From: Lentibacillus halodurans
Lineage (GTDB): Bacteria; Bacillota; Bacilli; Bacillales; Amphibacillaceae
Direction of reading: 5' to 3'
Length of the DNA stretch: 64,000 bases
NCBI RefSeq assembly: GCF_900112045.1
Contig: NZ_FOJW01000003.1
Coordinates: forward strand, 94,948-158,947
Of this stretch, positions 11,405 to 21,752 are shown in pieces. The translations under genes were made by a program, and so were the position numbers. The notes below the pieces were generated by a model. The model did not search any database, was not told where the DNA came from, and saw nothing but the letters and a program-made list of their open reading frames with translations. The number at the start of each line of letters is the position of its first letter. The first letter of the stretch is position 1.

Positions 11405-12358
11405 TTGTCATTTGCATCGGAAATAAAAAAGGAATTAACAGGAATCGAACTGGATACATGCTGTAAATATGCTGAACTGGCCGCATTGATCCGGATGAAT
11501 GGAGTCATATCCATGTCAGGAAGTATTTACACGCTGGATGTTCAAACGGAAAATGCAGCTATCGCACGCCGCATATACACCCTAGTCAAATCATTATACG
11601 ATTTTTCGGTAGAATTGCTTGTCCGAAAGAAAATGAAGCTGAAAAAAAATAATATTTATATTGTTCGTATGAAAAAAGAGGTGCAAAATTTGCTTGACGA
11701 TTTGGGAATTGTCAAGGATTCATATACATTCATAAGAACAATACCGGAAAAATATCAGAAGAAGGATTGCTGCAGAAGGTCGTATTTAAGAGGAGCTTTT
11801 TTGGCTGGCGGATCGGTCAACAATCCAGAAACGTCTTCGTATCATTTAGAGATTTTCAATTCGTACCAGGAACACAATGATTCGTTGTGTGAACTGTTGA
11901 ACGAATTTGATTTGAAAGCAAGAAAACTAGAACGTAAAAAAGGATATATCGCCTATTTGAAGGAAGCAGAGAAAATAACTGATTTTTTAAATGTCATTGG
12001 CGCCCATAATGCTTTATTCAAATTTGAAGATGTCAGGATTGTCCGTGATATGCGTAATTCGGTGAATCGGCTTGTTAATTGCGAAACAGCCAATTTGAAC
12101 AAAACGATTGGTGCCGCATTTCGTCAGATTGAAAATATCAATTTGATTTCAGAAACGGTCGGGCTGGAGGCACTTCCAGAAAAACTGCGGGAAATTGCCG
12201 TATTACGCGTTCAGCATCAAGATATTTCACTGAAAGAATTGGGGGAAATTGTTTCCAGTGGTAAAATTTCCAAGTCTGGGGTGAACCACAGGCTCAAGAA
12301 AATTGACGAATTTGCTGAAAAGCTTCGTGAGGATGGGGTTATTCCAACAAGTGAATGA
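11405..12358 (+). CDS. whiA: Sporulation-regulator homologue WhiA (YvcL)
   Basis: DNA-binding protein of 317 residues with a LAGLIDADG-homing-endonuclease-like N-terminal half and a C-terminal helix-turn-helix ([10 protein letters not shown]...[10 protein letters not shown], near residues 270-305). In Bacillus subtilis WhiA affects cell division and chromosome segregation. I choose TTG at 11405: GGGGAGG at 11390-11396 is correctly spaced for it, and [11 protein letters not shown] matches the family start, whereas the GTG at 11396 overlaps the ribosome site. It follows glmR after the repeat array and precedes crh. Confidence 0.93.
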   Translation: MSFASEIKKELTGIELDTCCKYAELAALIRMNGVISMSGSIYTLDVQTENAAIARRIYTLVKSLYDFSVELLVRKKMKLKKNNIYIVRMKKEVQNLLDDLGIVKDSYTFIRTIPEKYQKKDCCRRSYLRGAFLAGGSVNNPETSSYHLEIFNSYQEHNDSLCELLNEFDLKARKLERKKGYIAYLKEAEKITDFLNVIGAHNALFKFEDVRIVRDMRNSVNRLVNCETANLNKTIGAAFRQIENINLISETVGLEALPEKLREIAVLRVQHQDISLKELGEIVSSGKISKSGVNHRLKKIDEFAEKLREDGVIPTSE

Positions 12359-12513
12359 TCGCTGGTGACATTATTTACTTGTTGTCTTGTTGTATGGTAT
12401 ACGATTTGTATTTAAATGAAAATTTTATCTATAATGGCAGTAGATGGGTGATACTTACTGCTATTTTTTTACAAAATTGTGAAAACGATTTCAAATTAGG
12501 GAGGATGATGTTT

Positions 12514-12765
12514 TTGGTGGAGAAATCAGTGAAAGTTGAACTCGAGTCGGGGTTGCAGTCAAGGCCGGCAGCCCAATTTGTTCAGGAAGCAAACCGATAT
12601 ACGGCTCATTTGTTTCTTGAAAAGGATGGGAAACGGGTGAACGCAAAGAGCATAATGGGGTTGATGAGCATGGCGGTTACGCCCGGTGAAAAGATCACAT
12701 TAATTGCTGATGGTGAGGATGAGGAAGAAGCACTGAATAAATTAATCGCTTTTGTTTCAAAATAG
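12514..12765 (+). CDS. crh: Catabolite repression HPr-like protein Crh
   Basis: An 83-residue HPr paralogue. Starting at TTG 12514 the protein aligns by number with HPr: residue 15 is Gln (GLQSRPAA) in place of the phospho-histidine, so it cannot carry PTS phosphate, while Ser46 (NAKSIMGLMS) for HPr kinase is kept. These two residues are the hallmark of Crh, a CcpA co-repressor. AGGGAGG at 12498-12504 is nine bases upstream. ATG codons at 12505/12508 are too near the ribosome site. Last gene of its operon, as in B. subtilis. Confidence 0.95.
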   Translation: MVEKSVKVELESGLQSRPAAQFVQEANRYTAHLFLEKDGKRVNAKSIMGLMSMAVTPGEKITLIADGEDEEEALNKLIAFVSK

Positions 12766-12769
12766 CAGG

Positions 12770-12810
12770 AACCTCCAAAGCTGCTGATACGTGCAGATTT
12801 GGAGGTTTTT
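12770..12810 (+). terminator. Terminator after crh
   Basis: AACCTCCAAA at 12770-12779 pairs perfectly with TTTGGAGGTT at 12798-12807, followed by TTT. It closes the nudix-crh operon. Confidence 0.9.
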
Positions 12811-12987
12811 AATGAGTTAGTTGATATGAATGAAAAAAAAAATGCATGTATTAACACGGCCAAAAAATATCGATCCACGGTCAAAGACTTCACGGGAGAA
12901 CGAGAACTTGCGCCGTAGAATGAGTAATTCAGCCAGGAAACAGGATGTTCGGCTGGAAATCCCGAAAACGCCTCTGAAAAAAGCATT

Positions 12988-13016
12988 AAAAAGAGCTGCA
13001 CCGAATTCAGTGCAGC
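12988..13016 (-). terminator. Terminator of clpP
   Basis: Read on the minus strand, GCTGCAC at 13010-13016 pairs with GTGCAGC at 12995-13001 and is followed by CTTTTT. It lies 21 bases past the clpP stop. Confidence 0.85.
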
Positions 13017-13036
13017 CCTAATATTCAATCTTCATT

Positions 13037-13630
13037 TTATTTCCTGTCAGTGTTTCTCTCCAGAATTTTGTCAATCAGGCCGTATTCTACAGATTTTTCA
13101 GCGGACATGAAATTATCACGATCTGTGTCACGATCGATAACTTCCAATGGCTGACCAGTCCGTTCGGCCAAAATTTTGTTGATTTTCTCACGCATTTCAA
13201 TGATGCGGCGTGCATGAATTTCAATATCAGTTGCCTGTCCCTGGGTTCCGCCCAATGGCTGGTGAATCATGACTTCACTATTCGGCAGGGCATACCGTTT
13301 GCCTTTTTCCCCCGCTGCCAGCAGGAAGGCCCCCATTGAGGCTGCCATACCGGTGCAAATGGTGGAAACATCTGGCTTAATGAATTGCATGGTATCATAA
13401 ATGGCCATGCCGGCAGTGATGGAACCACCCGGTGAATTAATGTACAACGAAATATCCTTATCTGGATCTTCTGCTTCCAGGAAAAGCAGCTGTGCAACAA
13501 TGGAATTGGAAATGTTGTCATCGATTCCACTTCCGAGCATAATAATACGGTCTTTCAATAGACGTGAGTAAATATCATATGCGCGTTCTCCACGGTTTGT
13601 CTGTTCAATGACTGTTGGTATCAGATTCAT
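13037..13630 (-). CDS. clpP: ATP-dependent Clp protease proteolytic subunit
   Basis: Serine peptidase that forms the double heptamer barrel degrading unfolded and regulatory proteins with ClpC, ClpE or ClpX. The protein is 197 residues from the ATG at 13630, with AGGAGG before it. Catalytic Ser is in [11 protein letters not shown] near residue 98, His in MIHQPLGG near 123, and Asp172 in [12 protein letters not shown]. It is transcribed toward crh and ends at its own terminator. A CtsR operator overlaps its promoter region (13696-13712), so it is heat and stress induced. Confidence 0.98.
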   Translation of the reverse strand: MNLIPTVIEQTNRGERAYDIYSRLLKDRIIMLGSGIDDNISNSIVAQLLFLEAEDPDKDISLYINSPGGSITAGMAIYDTMQFIKPDVSTICTGMAASMGAFLLAAGEKGKRYALPNSEVMIHQPLGGTQGQATDIEIHARRIIEMREKINKILAERTGQPLEVIDRDTDRDNFMSAEKSVEYGLIDKILERNTDRK

Positions 13631-13695
13631 GTGTTCATCCTCCTTAAAACATTTCGAATTTATCCATGTAATGGATACTCTTATGATAACTAATA

Positions 13696-13712
13696 GGTCA
13701 AAAAAGGTCAAA
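13696..13712 (+). promoter_or_regulatory. CtsR operator in the clpP promoter
   Basis: GGTCAAA at 13696-13702 and GGTCAAA at 13706-13712 with three bases between them exactly match the CtsR heptad direct repeat (RGTCAAANNNRGTCAAA). On the minus strand a TTGACC (-35) falls inside the box with TATCAT as -10 about 18 bases on, so bound CtsR would block the clpP promoter. The remaining stretch up to 14013 is AT-rich with no gene. Confidence 0.93.
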
Positions 13713-14013
13713 CAAAACGGTTGTGATTGTACCTTAGAAATGAAATTGTCCCAGCCTTATCGGAACAACGAGGCAGAATTAACGAAAGCCAAGTCGATCA
13801 TCTATCATCATACCCTTAAATAAATATGTATAAAACCTATTATGGAAAATTTTATAAGTCGGGGCAAGGACAATAAAATACAGCTTACTGGCAATTTTAC
13901 TTGCATTATCAATCTATTCATTATAATATGTTAATTACAATATTTAGATATTTTTAATTTGAGTAAATAATACTAATCTTAATCATTTTTTGATGGGATA
14001 AGGGGGGATAGGG

Positions 14014-15033
14014 TTGCCAAAAGAGACACTTTTGGAATTGGAAAACTTACATACGCATTTTTTAACGGATAACGGAGAAATTCCGGCGGTTAATGGCGTT
14101 AGCTTGTCGTTACATAAGGGGGAAATTGTTGGGATTGTGGGAGAATCCGGCTGTGGTAAAAGTGTAACCTCACTATCTGTTATGCAGCTGGTACCAAATC
14201 CTCCCGGTAAAATTGTAAGCGGGAACATTCATTTTAAAGATGAAAATATTGTCAAAGCTTCCCAAAAACGTATGAAGCAAATCCGCGGCAATGAAATCGG
14301 AATGATTTTTCAGGAGCCAATGACATCACTTAATCCGCTGTTTACAATCGGAAATCAGATTATCGAAGCTATACGATTTCATCGGAAAATTAGCAAAAAA
14401 GAGGCAAAGCAGGAATCTATTGACCTATTGAAGCTAGTTGGCATCCCTCGTGCAGATGAGGTGATTGATGAATATCCGCATCAGCTGTCAGGTGGCATGC
14501 GGCAGCGAGTCATGATCGCTATGTCCGTTTCATGTGATCCGGATATTTTGATTGCAGATGAGCCGACGACTGCATTGGACGTAACCATACAGGCGCAGAT
14601 TTTGGATATTATGCGTGATCTGAATCAGGAAAGGGAGACCGCCATATTATTGATTACGCACGATTTGGGGGTGGTAGCAGAACTGTGTGAAAGGGTTATT
14701 GTCATGTATGCCGGCCAGGTTGTTGAGGAAGGAAATGTACGGGAAATTTTGAAAGATCCGCAGCATCCCTATACAAAAGGTCTTATTCGTTCGCTTCCAA
14801 AACTTCACGGTGACGAACAGACACTTTACTCGATTCCGGGGACGGTGCCGAATCCGGGATTGAAAAAAACTGGATGTCAATTTGCTCCTCGTTGCGAGTT
14901 TGCCTTTGATCGTTGCTTTAATGAGGAACCGGAGCTTTATAATCTGGGAGATAAACGAACCAGTCGCTGTTTCTTATATGACAAAAAGGAAGGGGATGCA
15001 GCAGAACATGCAGAATCTACTCTTGGAAGTTAA
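14014..15033 (+). CDS. Oligopeptide/dipeptide ABC transporter ATPase, OppD/DppD type
   Basis: ATP-binding subunit, 339 residues, energising peptide uptake. Walker A is GESGCGKS near residue 44, the signature is LSGGMRQR near 160, Walker [13 protein letters not shown] follows. The C-terminal oligopeptide extension has four cysteines ([10 protein letters not shown]), which in this subfamily can hold an iron-sulfur cluster. Start is TTG 14014 with AGGGGGG upstream. It overlaps the next ATPase gene by about 38 bases. First gene of a five-gene transporter set. Confidence 0.92.
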   Translation: MPKETLLELENLHTHFLTDNGEIPAVNGVSLSLHKGEIVGIVGESGCGKSVTSLSVMQLVPNPPGKIVSGNIHFKDENIVKASQKRMKQIRGNEIGMIFQEPMTSLNPLFTIGNQIIEAIRFHRKISKKEAKQESIDLLKLVGIPRADEVIDEYPHQLSGGMRQRVMIAMSVSCDPDILIADEPTTALDVTIQAQILDIMRDLNQERETAILLITHDLGVVAELCERVIVMYAGQVVEEGNVREILKDPQHPYTKGLIRSLPKLHGDEQTLYSIPGTVPNPGLKKTGCQFAPRCEFAFDRCFNEEPELYNLGDKRTSRCFLYDKKEGDAAEHAESTLGS

Positions 15034-15991
15034 CGGTCTAAAAAAATACTTTCCTGTCAGGGGAGGCGTGTTTGGACGAAAAGTCGGGGAAGTAAAGGCA
15101 GTCGATGATGTTTCCTTTTCAGTAATGGAAGGGGAAATTCTCGCGCTTGTGGGAGAATCCGGCTGTGGCAAGTCCACAACAGGGAAAGCCATTCTTCGTT
15201 TAAGTGAACCAACGGAGGGAGAAGTCAAATTTCAGGACCAGGATGTAACCAAGCTTAGTGCGGAAGAAATGCGGAAACTGAGACGTAATATGCAGATCAT
15301 TTTTCAGGATCCGTATGCATCCTTAAATCCAAGGCATACTGTAGAAAAAATTATCGGCGAGCCTCTTTTGGTTCATGGCATGACTTCCGCCAATGAACGA
15401 AAACAACGCGTTAAAGAATTACTGGACGTAGTCGGACTCAGCCCATATCATGCATCACGTTATCCACATCAGTTCAGTGGTGGACAGAGGCAGCGGATTG
15501 GCATTGCACGGGCACTTGCCAATAATCCTAAAATGATCATTTGTGATGAGCCGGTTTCAGCACTCGATGTTTCGGTACAGGCGCAAATTCTCAACCTGAT
15601 GGATGAACTGCGGGATGCCTTTCATTTAACATACATTTTTATTGCACACGATCTCAGTGTTGTCAAACATATCAGTGACAGGGTTGGGGTTATGTATCTG
15701 GGACGGATGGCAGAATTGGCTAGCAAGGATGAACTGTATGATAATCCAAAGCATCCTTATACACAAGCATTGTTGTCGGCCGTACCTGACCCGGACCCGG
15801 ATTATCAAAGGGAAAGGATTATTTTAAAGGGGGATGTTCCAAGCCCGTCTGACCCGCCATCAGGATGCGCGTTTCACACAAGATGTCCTTATGCAATGGA
15901 TGTCTGCAGTGAAGTGAGACCAGTGTTTCAGGAAATTGAAGACAACCATTATGTTGCATGTCATCTCTATAGTGATACCGTGCAGTCATAA
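14996..15991 (+). CDS. Oligopeptide/dipeptide ABC transporter ATPase, OppF/DppF type
   Basis: Second ATPase of the heterodimer, about 331 residues. It has [17 protein letters not shown] and [11 protein letters not shown], and the four-cysteine C-terminal region GCAFHTRC...C...C. The start is uncertain: ATG 14996 has AAGGA five bases upstream; ATG 15008 is possible with AAGGGG twelve bases upstream. The longer reading from 14882 is an out-of-operon overlap and is rejected. Followed by the binding protein after 110 bases containing a small hairpin near 16043-16068. Confidence 0.9.
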   Translation: MQQNMQNLLLEVNGLKKYFPVRGGVFGRKVGEVKAVDDVSFSVMEGEILALVGESGCGKSTTGKAILRLSEPTEGEVKFQDQDVTKLSAEEMRKLRRNMQIIFQDPYASLNPRHTVEKIIGEPLLVHGMTSANERKQRVKELLDVVGLSPYHASRYPHQFSGGQRQRIGIARALANNPKMIICDEPVSALDVSVQAQILNLMDELRDAFHLTYIFIAHDLSVVKHISDRVGVMYLGRMAELASKDELYDNPKHPYTQALLSAVPDPDPDYQRERIILKGDVPSPSDPPSGCAFHTRCPYAMDVCSEVRPVFQEIEDNHYVACHLYSDTVQS

Positions 15992-16101
15992 TAGATTATG
16001 TTATAACTAGAAATAATTCATGATACATGACCTAATAAGCAAAACTTCGGTATCGAGGCGTATGCCGAGAATTTCCAATATTTTTACAGGGGGTTGAACA
16101 T

Positions 16102-17766
16102 ATGAAGTTTAGATTTTGGGCGCTGATGGTGCTGCTTCTGGCATTTATGCTATTATTTGCGGCCTGCAGCGGTGGTGAAGACACAGGCGCAACTGATGAA
16201 AGTGATGGGGACAGTGGAGGTGAAGCTGAAACTGAAAGCGGAAGCGATGGTGAAGATGTGCTAGTTTTTGCCCGTGGCGGTGATTCCGAGAGCCTTGACC
16301 CGGGCAGTACTACAGATGGGGAGTCGTCCAGGGTAACGAAACAGGTACTGGAAAGCCTGCTGGATTTTGATAAGGAATCTTTTGATGTTGTGCCCGGCCT
16401 TGCGCATGACTGGGATGTATCTGATGATGGGTTGAATTATACATTCTACCTGGAAGAGGGCGTCACGTTCCATGATGGCACCGATTTTAACGCAGAGGCA
16501 GTCAAGACCAATTTTGAACGCTGGTCTGATCCTGAACATGAATATGCGTTCACGGATGAAGGGTATGTGTACTCCATGTATGGCACAATGTTTGGTGGTT
16601 ACAAAGGTGATGAAAGTCATGTTATTGAAGAAATCAATGTTGTGAACGATCATGAAATTGAATTTATCTTAAAACAACCTTTAGGCTATTTCCTTCAAAA
16701 CATGGCAATGACTTATTTTCCGATAACATCTCCAGCAGCACTTGAAGAATATGGACCGGAAATAAATGAAAATCCGGTTGGAACAGGTCCTTTTAAGTTT
16801 GAAAGCTGGTCAAAAGATGATTCGATCGTGCTTAGTAAGTTCGAAGATTATCGCATAGATGATCAGCCGAAAGTAGACAGTGTTGTATTTGAGGTCATCC
16901 CTGATAATGCCGCACGGTTAATTGCACTGCAATCCGGTGAAGTTGACATTATGGATGGGCTGAACCCGGATGATGCAGCAACTGTGGATGCAGAACAAGG
17001 ACTCGATTTGTTCACACGGGATGAAAATAACGTTGGCTATGTCGGCTTGAATACGCAGAAGGAGCCATTGGACCAAGTGGAAGTCCGTCGTGCAATCAAT
17101 CATGCCATTGACCGTCAGGCAATTGCAGATGCTATGTATGCAGGCTATGCCAACTCAGCCAAAAATCCTTTGCCGCCAAGCTATATGGGGTATAACGATG
17201 AAGTGGAAGGCTACGAGTATGATTTAGAAAGAGCACAAGAGTTATTGGCTGAAGCAGGCTATGAAGATGGGCTGGAAATAGAGTTATGGACAATGCCTGT
17301 TGCCAGACCCTATATGCCGGACCCGGAAACGGTAGCTGAAATTATCCAAAATAATCTGGCCGAAGTTGGAATCGAAGTCTCGATCGTACGGGAAGAATGG
17401 GCGCCATATTTGGAAAAAACACTGGAAGGTGAGCAGCAAATGTTCATGCTTGGCTGGTCCGGAACGAACGGGGACCCAGATTACTTCCTGAGCAGTCTCC
17501 TGCATGGTGATAACGTTGGAAGCAGTAACCGTACCTTCTATGAAAATGATGAAGTGGATGAACTGCTTGATCAGGCAAAGGTTTCCATTGATCAGGATAA
17601 ACGTGCCGAGTTGTATCAGGAGGCACAGGCACTCATAAGTGAAGATTCTCCAATGGTGACATTGGTACACTCCACTCCGGTGCTGGCAGCAGCAAGCTAT
17701 GTGAACAATTATGTGCCACACCCCTCAACGAGTGAATCACTTGCTGAAGTTGAATTGGAAAATTAA
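16102..17766 (+). CDS. Peptide-binding lipoprotein of ABC transporter (SBP family 5)
   Basis: A 554-residue substrate-binding lipoprotein. Signal peptide with lipobox FAAC ending at Cys22, then a strongly acidic, serine/glycine linker (residues 23-52) typical of halotolerant Bacillaceae. The SBP_bac_5 fold is seen in LDPGSTTDGES, GLNYTFYLEEGVTFHDG, NPVGTGPFKFESW and RRAINHAIDRQAI. It anchors on the outside of the membrane and delivers peptides to the permeases encoded downstream. Whether the ligand is a dipeptide, oligopeptide or glutathione cannot be decided from the sequence. Confidence 0.92.
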   Translation: MKFRFWALMVLLLAFMLLFAACSGGEDTGATDESDGDSGGEAETESGSDGEDVLVFARGGDSESLDPGSTTDGESSRVTKQVLESLLDFDKESFDVVPGLAHDWDVSDDGLNYTFYLEEGVTFHDGTDFNAEAVKTNFERWSDPEHEYAFTDEGYVYSMYGTMFGGYKGDESHVIEEINVVNDHEIEFILKQPLGYFLQNMAMTYFPITSPAALEEYGPEINENPVGTGPFKFESWSKDDSIVLSKFEDYRIDDQPKVDSVVFEVIPDNAARLIALQSGEVDIMDGLNPDDAATVDAEQGLDLFTRDENNVGYVGLNTQKEPLDQVEVRRAINHAIDRQAIADAMYAGYANSAKNPLPPSYMGYNDEVEGYEYDLERAQELLAEAGYEDGLEIELWTMPVARPYMPDPETVAEIIQNNLAEVGIEVSIVREEWAPYLEKTLEGEQQMFMLGWSGTNGDPDYFLSSLLHGDNVGSSNRTFYENDEVDELLDQAKVSIDQDKRAELYQEAQALISEDSPMVTLVHSTPVLAAASYVNNYVPHPSTSESLAEVELEN

Positions 17767-17772
17767 AAGTTA

Positions 17773-17804
17773 GAAGGGTAGTAGTGATGTTCTACTGCCC
17801 TTTC
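17773..17804 (+). terminator. Hairpin after the peptide-binding lipoprotein gene
   Basis: GAAGGGTAGTAG pairs with CTACTGCCCTTTC, with one bulge, directly after the stop codon. There is no long T-run. Such hairpins between a binding-protein gene and its permeases usually stabilise the upstream mRNA and reduce read-through, giving more binding protein than permease. Confidence 0.6.
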
Positions 17805-17877
17805 AATCATCGTCATGAATTGAATTCTCGAAAAATACGAAGCTGTCATCATCCTTTGAAAAATGAGGTGAAAAATA

Positions 17878-18879
17878 TTGTTTGCCTACACGATGCGACG
17901 ATTGTTAATGCTCATTCCTGTTCTGGTAGGCATGACATTGATTACATTTTCCATAGTCCATTTAATTCCCGGAAATCCTGCCCAAGTCATACTTGGTGAA
18001 ACGGCCACAGAATCAGCTATTCAGGATTTGGAAGAAAGTATGGGACTGAATGAACCATATCCGATTCAATACGGTGTTTATGTTACAGATTTGCTTCAAG
18101 GGGATTTGGGCACATCGTTACGGTCAAAAGCGGAAATTTCAACAGAAATATTGCCACGGTTAGCAGCTACATTTGAATTGACATTTTTTGCGATGCTGTT
18201 TGCTGTATTTATAGGTGTGAATGCAGGTATCATTAGTGCTTGGAAGCAAAATTCCTGGTTTGACTTTCTTGCTATGTTTTTTGCATTGGTTGGCGTATCG
18301 ATGCCGATTTTCTGGCTGGCATTAATGGAACAATGGGCATTTGCCCAGGAGCTTGGCTGGCTTCCGGCATATGGACGTGAAAACAGCAGAGATCCGATTG
18401 AACCGATTACATATTTTTACGTTTTAGATTCCTTCTTCCATATGGATTTTTCCAGGATGATTCAAGTGTTGAAGCATTTAATTTTGCCAAGTATTGCGCT
18501 TGGAACCATTCCGATGGCCATTATTGCCCGGATGACCAGATCGAGCATGCTGGAAGTGATGAATTCAGATTATATACGCACTGTTCGCGCTAAAGGATCA
18601 GGGCAGTTTCTTGTCATATATAAACATGCGCTGAAAAATGCAATTATACCTGTTCTGACCGTAATTGGTCTGCAGACAGGCGTGCTGCTTGGCGGGGCTA
18701 TTTTAACTGAAACGATTTTCAGTTGGCCAGGCATTGGCCGATATGTTTATGAAGCGATTAATTATAGAGATTATCCGGTCATCCAGTCAGGCATTCTAGT
18801 AATTGCATTCCTGTTTGTTATGATCAATTTAATTGTTGATTTGCTATATTCTTATATCGATCCAAGAATTAAATATTAG
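17878..18879 (+). CDS. Peptide ABC transporter permease, DppB/OppB type
   Basis: Integral membrane subunit, 333 residues. It opens with MFAYTMRRLLMLIPVLVGMTLITF, the standard first helix of the family, and carries the EAA loop near residues 218-240 (MLEVMNSDYIRTVRAKGSG). About six membrane segments are visible. Start is TTG at 17878 with GAGGTG upstream. It pairs with the following DppC-type permease, eleven bases away. Confidence 0.92.
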   Translation: MFAYTMRRLLMLIPVLVGMTLITFSIVHLIPGNPAQVILGETATESAIQDLEESMGLNEPYPIQYGVYVTDLLQGDLGTSLRSKAEISTEILPRLAATFELTFFAMLFAVFIGVNAGIISAWKQNSWFDFLAMFFALVGVSMPIFWLALMEQWAFAQELGWLPAYGRENSRDPIEPITYFYVLDSFFHMDFSRMIQVLKHLILPSIALGTIPMAIIARMTRSSMLEVMNSDYIRTVRAKGSGQFLVIYKHALKNAIIPVLTVIGLQTGVLLGGAILTETIFSWPGIGRYVYEAINYRDYPVIQSGILVIAFLFVMINLIVDLLYSYIDPRIKY

Positions 18880-18889
18880 GGGGATTCAT

Positions 18890-19822
18890 ATGAGCATAGA
18901 AGAAAAAGATAAACAAACAGAGGAAAACGTAACGAATCCTGCAAAAGCAGATCAACAGGCTGAGATGGAGGAAATACCGGAAACATCACCATGGAAGGAT
19001 GCATTCAGACAATTACGGAAAAATCGTTTTGCACTTGCAGGGTTAATCATCATTGTTATATTTCTTTTAATCGGTCTATTTTCTCCGTGGTTAACCTCTT
19101 ATGGATATGATGACCAGGTGCTTGCCAATCGGCTGCAGCCGCCTTCAGCAGAACACTGGCTTGGAACTGATGATGTCGGACGGGATATCTTTACCCGGAT
19201 TGCATATGGGGCAAGGATATCACTTCAGGTAGGCTTTTTTGCTGTCGTCGGTGCACTTGTATTTGGAACAATACTGGGAATTGTTGCAGGTTATTTCGGA
19301 CGGTGGGTTGATATGCTCATTTCACGAATTTTTGATATATTGCTTGCATTTCCAAGTATTCTTCTGGCGATTGCGATTGTTGCCATTATCGGGGCTTCGT
19401 TGCAAAATGCCCTGATTGCCATTGCGATTATTAATATACCGATATTCGGGCGGCTTGTCCGGTCCAAAGTCATCAGCCTGCGTGAAGAAGAATATATCAT
19501 GGCTGCGAAGGCGCAGGGGATGAAAAACGGGCGGATTATTCTGCATCACATATTGCCGAACAGTCTGGCACCAATTATTGTACAAGCTACACTTGGGTTT
19601 GGAACAGCTATTCTTGATGCGGCAGCTTTAGGATTTCTTGGGCTTGGTGCTCAGCCACCAACACCCGAATGGGGGGAAATGCTCGCATCCTCACGAGATT
19701 TCATTCAGCTGGCACCATGGACATTGATCGCACCAGGACTATGTATCATGCTTGTTGTACTTGGCTTTAACCTAATTGGTGACGGTTTGCGTGATGCATT
19801 GGATCCTAAAATGAAACATTAA
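18890..19822 (+). CDS. Peptide ABC transporter permease, DppC/OppC type
   Basis: Second permease, 310 residues. An acidic soluble N-terminus of about 45 residues is followed by FRQLRKNRFALAGLIIIVIF, the family's first helix, then HWLGTDDVGRDIFTRIAYGAR and the EAA loop EEYIMAAKAQGMKNGRI. Start ATG 18890 follows TAGGGGG; an upstream start at 18833 would lie inside the previous gene. A terminator lies 14 bases after the stop and ends the transporter operon. Confidence 0.92.
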   Translation: MSIEEKDKQTEENVTNPAKADQQAEMEEIPETSPWKDAFRQLRKNRFALAGLIIIVIFLLIGLFSPWLTSYGYDDQVLANRLQPPSAEHWLGTDDVGRDIFTRIAYGARISLQVGFFAVVGALVFGTILGIVAGYFGRWVDMLISRIFDILLAFPSILLAIAIVAIIGASLQNALIAIAIINIPIFGRLVRSKVISLREEEYIMAAKAQGMKNGRIILHHILPNSLAPIIVQATLGFGTAILDAAALGFLGLGAQPPTPEWGEMLASSRDFIQLAPWTLIAPGLCIMLVVLGFNLIGDGLRDALDPKMKH

Positions 19823-19835
19823 TCAGTCAACTGCG

Positions 19836-19868
19836 AAAGGCAAGGGTATTATGGGAACCTTGCCTTTT
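19836..19868 (+). terminator. Terminator of the peptide transporter operon
   Basis: AAAGGCAAGGGT pairs with ACCTTGCCTTT across a short loop and is followed by TTGT. Its arms resemble those of the tRNA-Arg terminator downstream, probably by chance. Confidence 0.85.
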
Positions 19869-20019
19869 GTATTGTTGGTGTTAAGTTTTTAGGAACAGCT
19901 ATTAAGCTAACATTATTAATCAGAAAATACTGTCTCATTATAATTTCTGCAAAATGACTTGTCTAAACCTGAATTAGGTATTATAATATCGTATGTGTCT
20001 AATTCAATACTTATTAAAT

Positions 20020-20093
20020 GCGCTCGTAGCTCAGTCGGATAGAGCACTGGTTTCCGGTACCAGGAGTCGGGGGTTCGAGTCCCTCCGAGCGCG
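20020..20093 (+). tRNA. tRNA-Arg (anticodon CCG)
   Basis: Complete cloverleaf. The acceptor stem GCGCTCG pairs with CGAGCGC (20086-20092), the D arm is GCTC...GAGC, the anticodon stem CTGGT/ACCAG holds the loop TTCCGGT with CCG at 20054-20056, and the T arm is GGGGG-TTCGAGT-CCCTC. CCA is not encoded. The gene is the attachment site of an integrative element: its 3' half from 20048 is repeated at 25240. The terminator follows inside the shared repeat. Confidence 0.95.
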
Positions 20094-20142
20094 TCCATGC
20101 ATGGCAAGGGTTACAGCGATTTTAAACCCTTGCCATTTTATT
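20048..20142 (+). repeat. Left attachment repeat (tRNA-Arg 3' half plus terminator)
   Basis: A 95-bp segment from the anticodon stem of tRNA-Arg through CCATGCATGG and a hairpin GGCAAGGGTT / AACCCTTGCC is repeated at 25240-25334 with only about four differences (offset 5192). A phage-type integrase is encoded immediately inside. Direct repeats of a tRNA 3' half beside an integrase mark the ends of an integrated element. The hairpin also works as the tRNA terminator. Confidence 0.9.
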
Positions 20143-20181
20143 GTTTTTCTAACAAACTTCTAACCTTCGGGTGTCGAAATA

Positions 20182-21335
20182 TTATTTTGGGTAGATTTCA
20201 TACACATTTTCGCTGTTGTTCTCTGGCTTTTTATACAACGATTTTTGAATAGAAGTTGCGGCAATTTCCTGAATACCTAGAATGATATGGGAGTAGGTAT
20301 CTAACGTCGTTTGTATTGACCGATGGCCTAAACGTTCTTGCACCACTTTGGGATGCACACCCGATTTTAACAGTAACGTTGCGTGTGTGTGCCTTAAACC
20401 GTGGAAGCTGATTTTCTTTATCTCACTTTTTTTGATTGTGCGATTAAACACCGTTCGTAAATAAGTAGGAAGAATGAATCCACCTGTCGATATGGCGCAA
20501 ACCAAATCCTTACCCTCATAATCGCAGCCAGCCTTCATTTTTTGTTTTTCTTGCTGATGTTTTTGTTTTTTTAAATATCAATTGTATCTTCATCCAGTTT
20601 GATTGTACGGTAGCTTGGTGCTGTCTTTAGTTGCGGAGACAAATGCCATACACCATTTTCATCTTTTTTCACTTGATGCGTAACAGACAGTGCCTTATTT
20701 TCAAAGCCAATTTTGGACCATCTAAGACCTAATATTTCACCGCGTCTCATGCCTGTTGCCAAAGCTAAAATGATCGGCAGTGCATGATTTTTGCTTTTTA
20801 AATTAGCCATAAATTTCTGCACTTCGTGTTCGGTCCAGTATTCGATTTCTTGTTTATCCACTTTGGGAAGTTCAACATCATCCATAATACCTTCTTGAAT
20901 ACCATACCTTTTCCTTTTAACAAAGCACTTGATAGTATTCGGTATGTGTGTTTTTTGCTCCTTTGTGATAACTCTGTATCATTCACTTCATCCATAAATG
21001 ATTCCATGTGATGACTTTCCAGCTTGCTTACTTGCAATTTGCCGAGACCAGGAATTATATGTTTTCTCATATAGGATTCATAGTGTTCGAATGTGCCATA
21101 TGATACAGTGTTTTTCTTTCTATCAAGCCATTGTTCAAAGTAATCTTCCATTGTCATTTTAACCGGCTCAGTATATCCGTTTTCAAGTTTGCTAATAATT
21201 TTCGGTAAATCTTTTTCAGCATCCTTTTTTCGCTCATCCGGAAAACCACTTCTGTCTCCGTTTATTCCAGTGATCCTTACCAAGATCAATGACAACATAA
21301 TATTTATTGTTCTTTTTAGCAATATGCCCTCTCAC
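20182..21335 (-). pseudogene. Tyrosine-type site-specific integrase, frameshifted
   Basis: Read from GTG at 21335 the gene is a phage-type integrase in pieces. N-terminal AP2-like arm (KYYVVIDLGKDHW) breaks near 21240; the core-binding domain (MTMEDYFEQWLDRKKNTV) continues in another frame and breaks near 20930; the catalytic part has ATGMRRGEILGLRW (first Arg) and breaks near 20570; the last piece keeps HGLRHTHATLLL (second Arg) and TLDTYSHI (Tyr). At least three frameshifts mean it is inactive. It lies 40 bases inside the left attachment repeat. Confidence 0.92.
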
Positions 21336-21354
21336 TGATTATCTTCCTCTCGTG

Positions 21355-21752
21355 CTAATTCTTTTCAAATGTTCTTCTTGACTCAATAATCCTTACATCG
21401 CTTTCGGTGATTGTGACTGAATCACCGGATTGTAATTCACTACCATCATCGCCGTAAATTTCCTGAATATCGTCAGGCTGATTGTATGGTAAAAAGGCTG
21501 TATAGATTTCAAGGTCACTGGCCGGAAAATCACTGGCATGTACTTCAGCGCTGAATGTACCGTCTGAACTTTCGTTTGATCACTAACAAGTATTTCGCCT
21601 CCTTCAAAATCAATAACTTCATAATCAATTATGGATCCGTCACCAAGTGTAGTTTCTCCTTCAATTGTCAATGTCTGCTCATCGATATTCACTTCTTCTT
21701 CAAACTCAACTGATTCGCCGCAAGCAGCAAGAAACAACAATACTATCGGTCG
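21355..21752 (-). pseudogene. Small lipoprotein gene, frameshifted
   Basis: A lipobox (FLAACGES) begins an acidic protein VEFEEEVNIDEQTLTIEGET..., but the signal peptide lacks its charged start because a stop codon lies four codons upstream of the first TTG (21740). Near 21570 the frame shifts and the sequence continues as FSAEVHASDFPASDLEIYTA to a stop at 21355. Both halves look like one extracellular lipoprotein. Function unknown. It may have been cargo of the element. Confidence 0.6.

Noticed and set aside
12830-13021. Basic 63-residue open frame between crh and clpP
   Set aside because: No ribosome site, poly-A start region, and its last codons are the clpP terminator hairpin.
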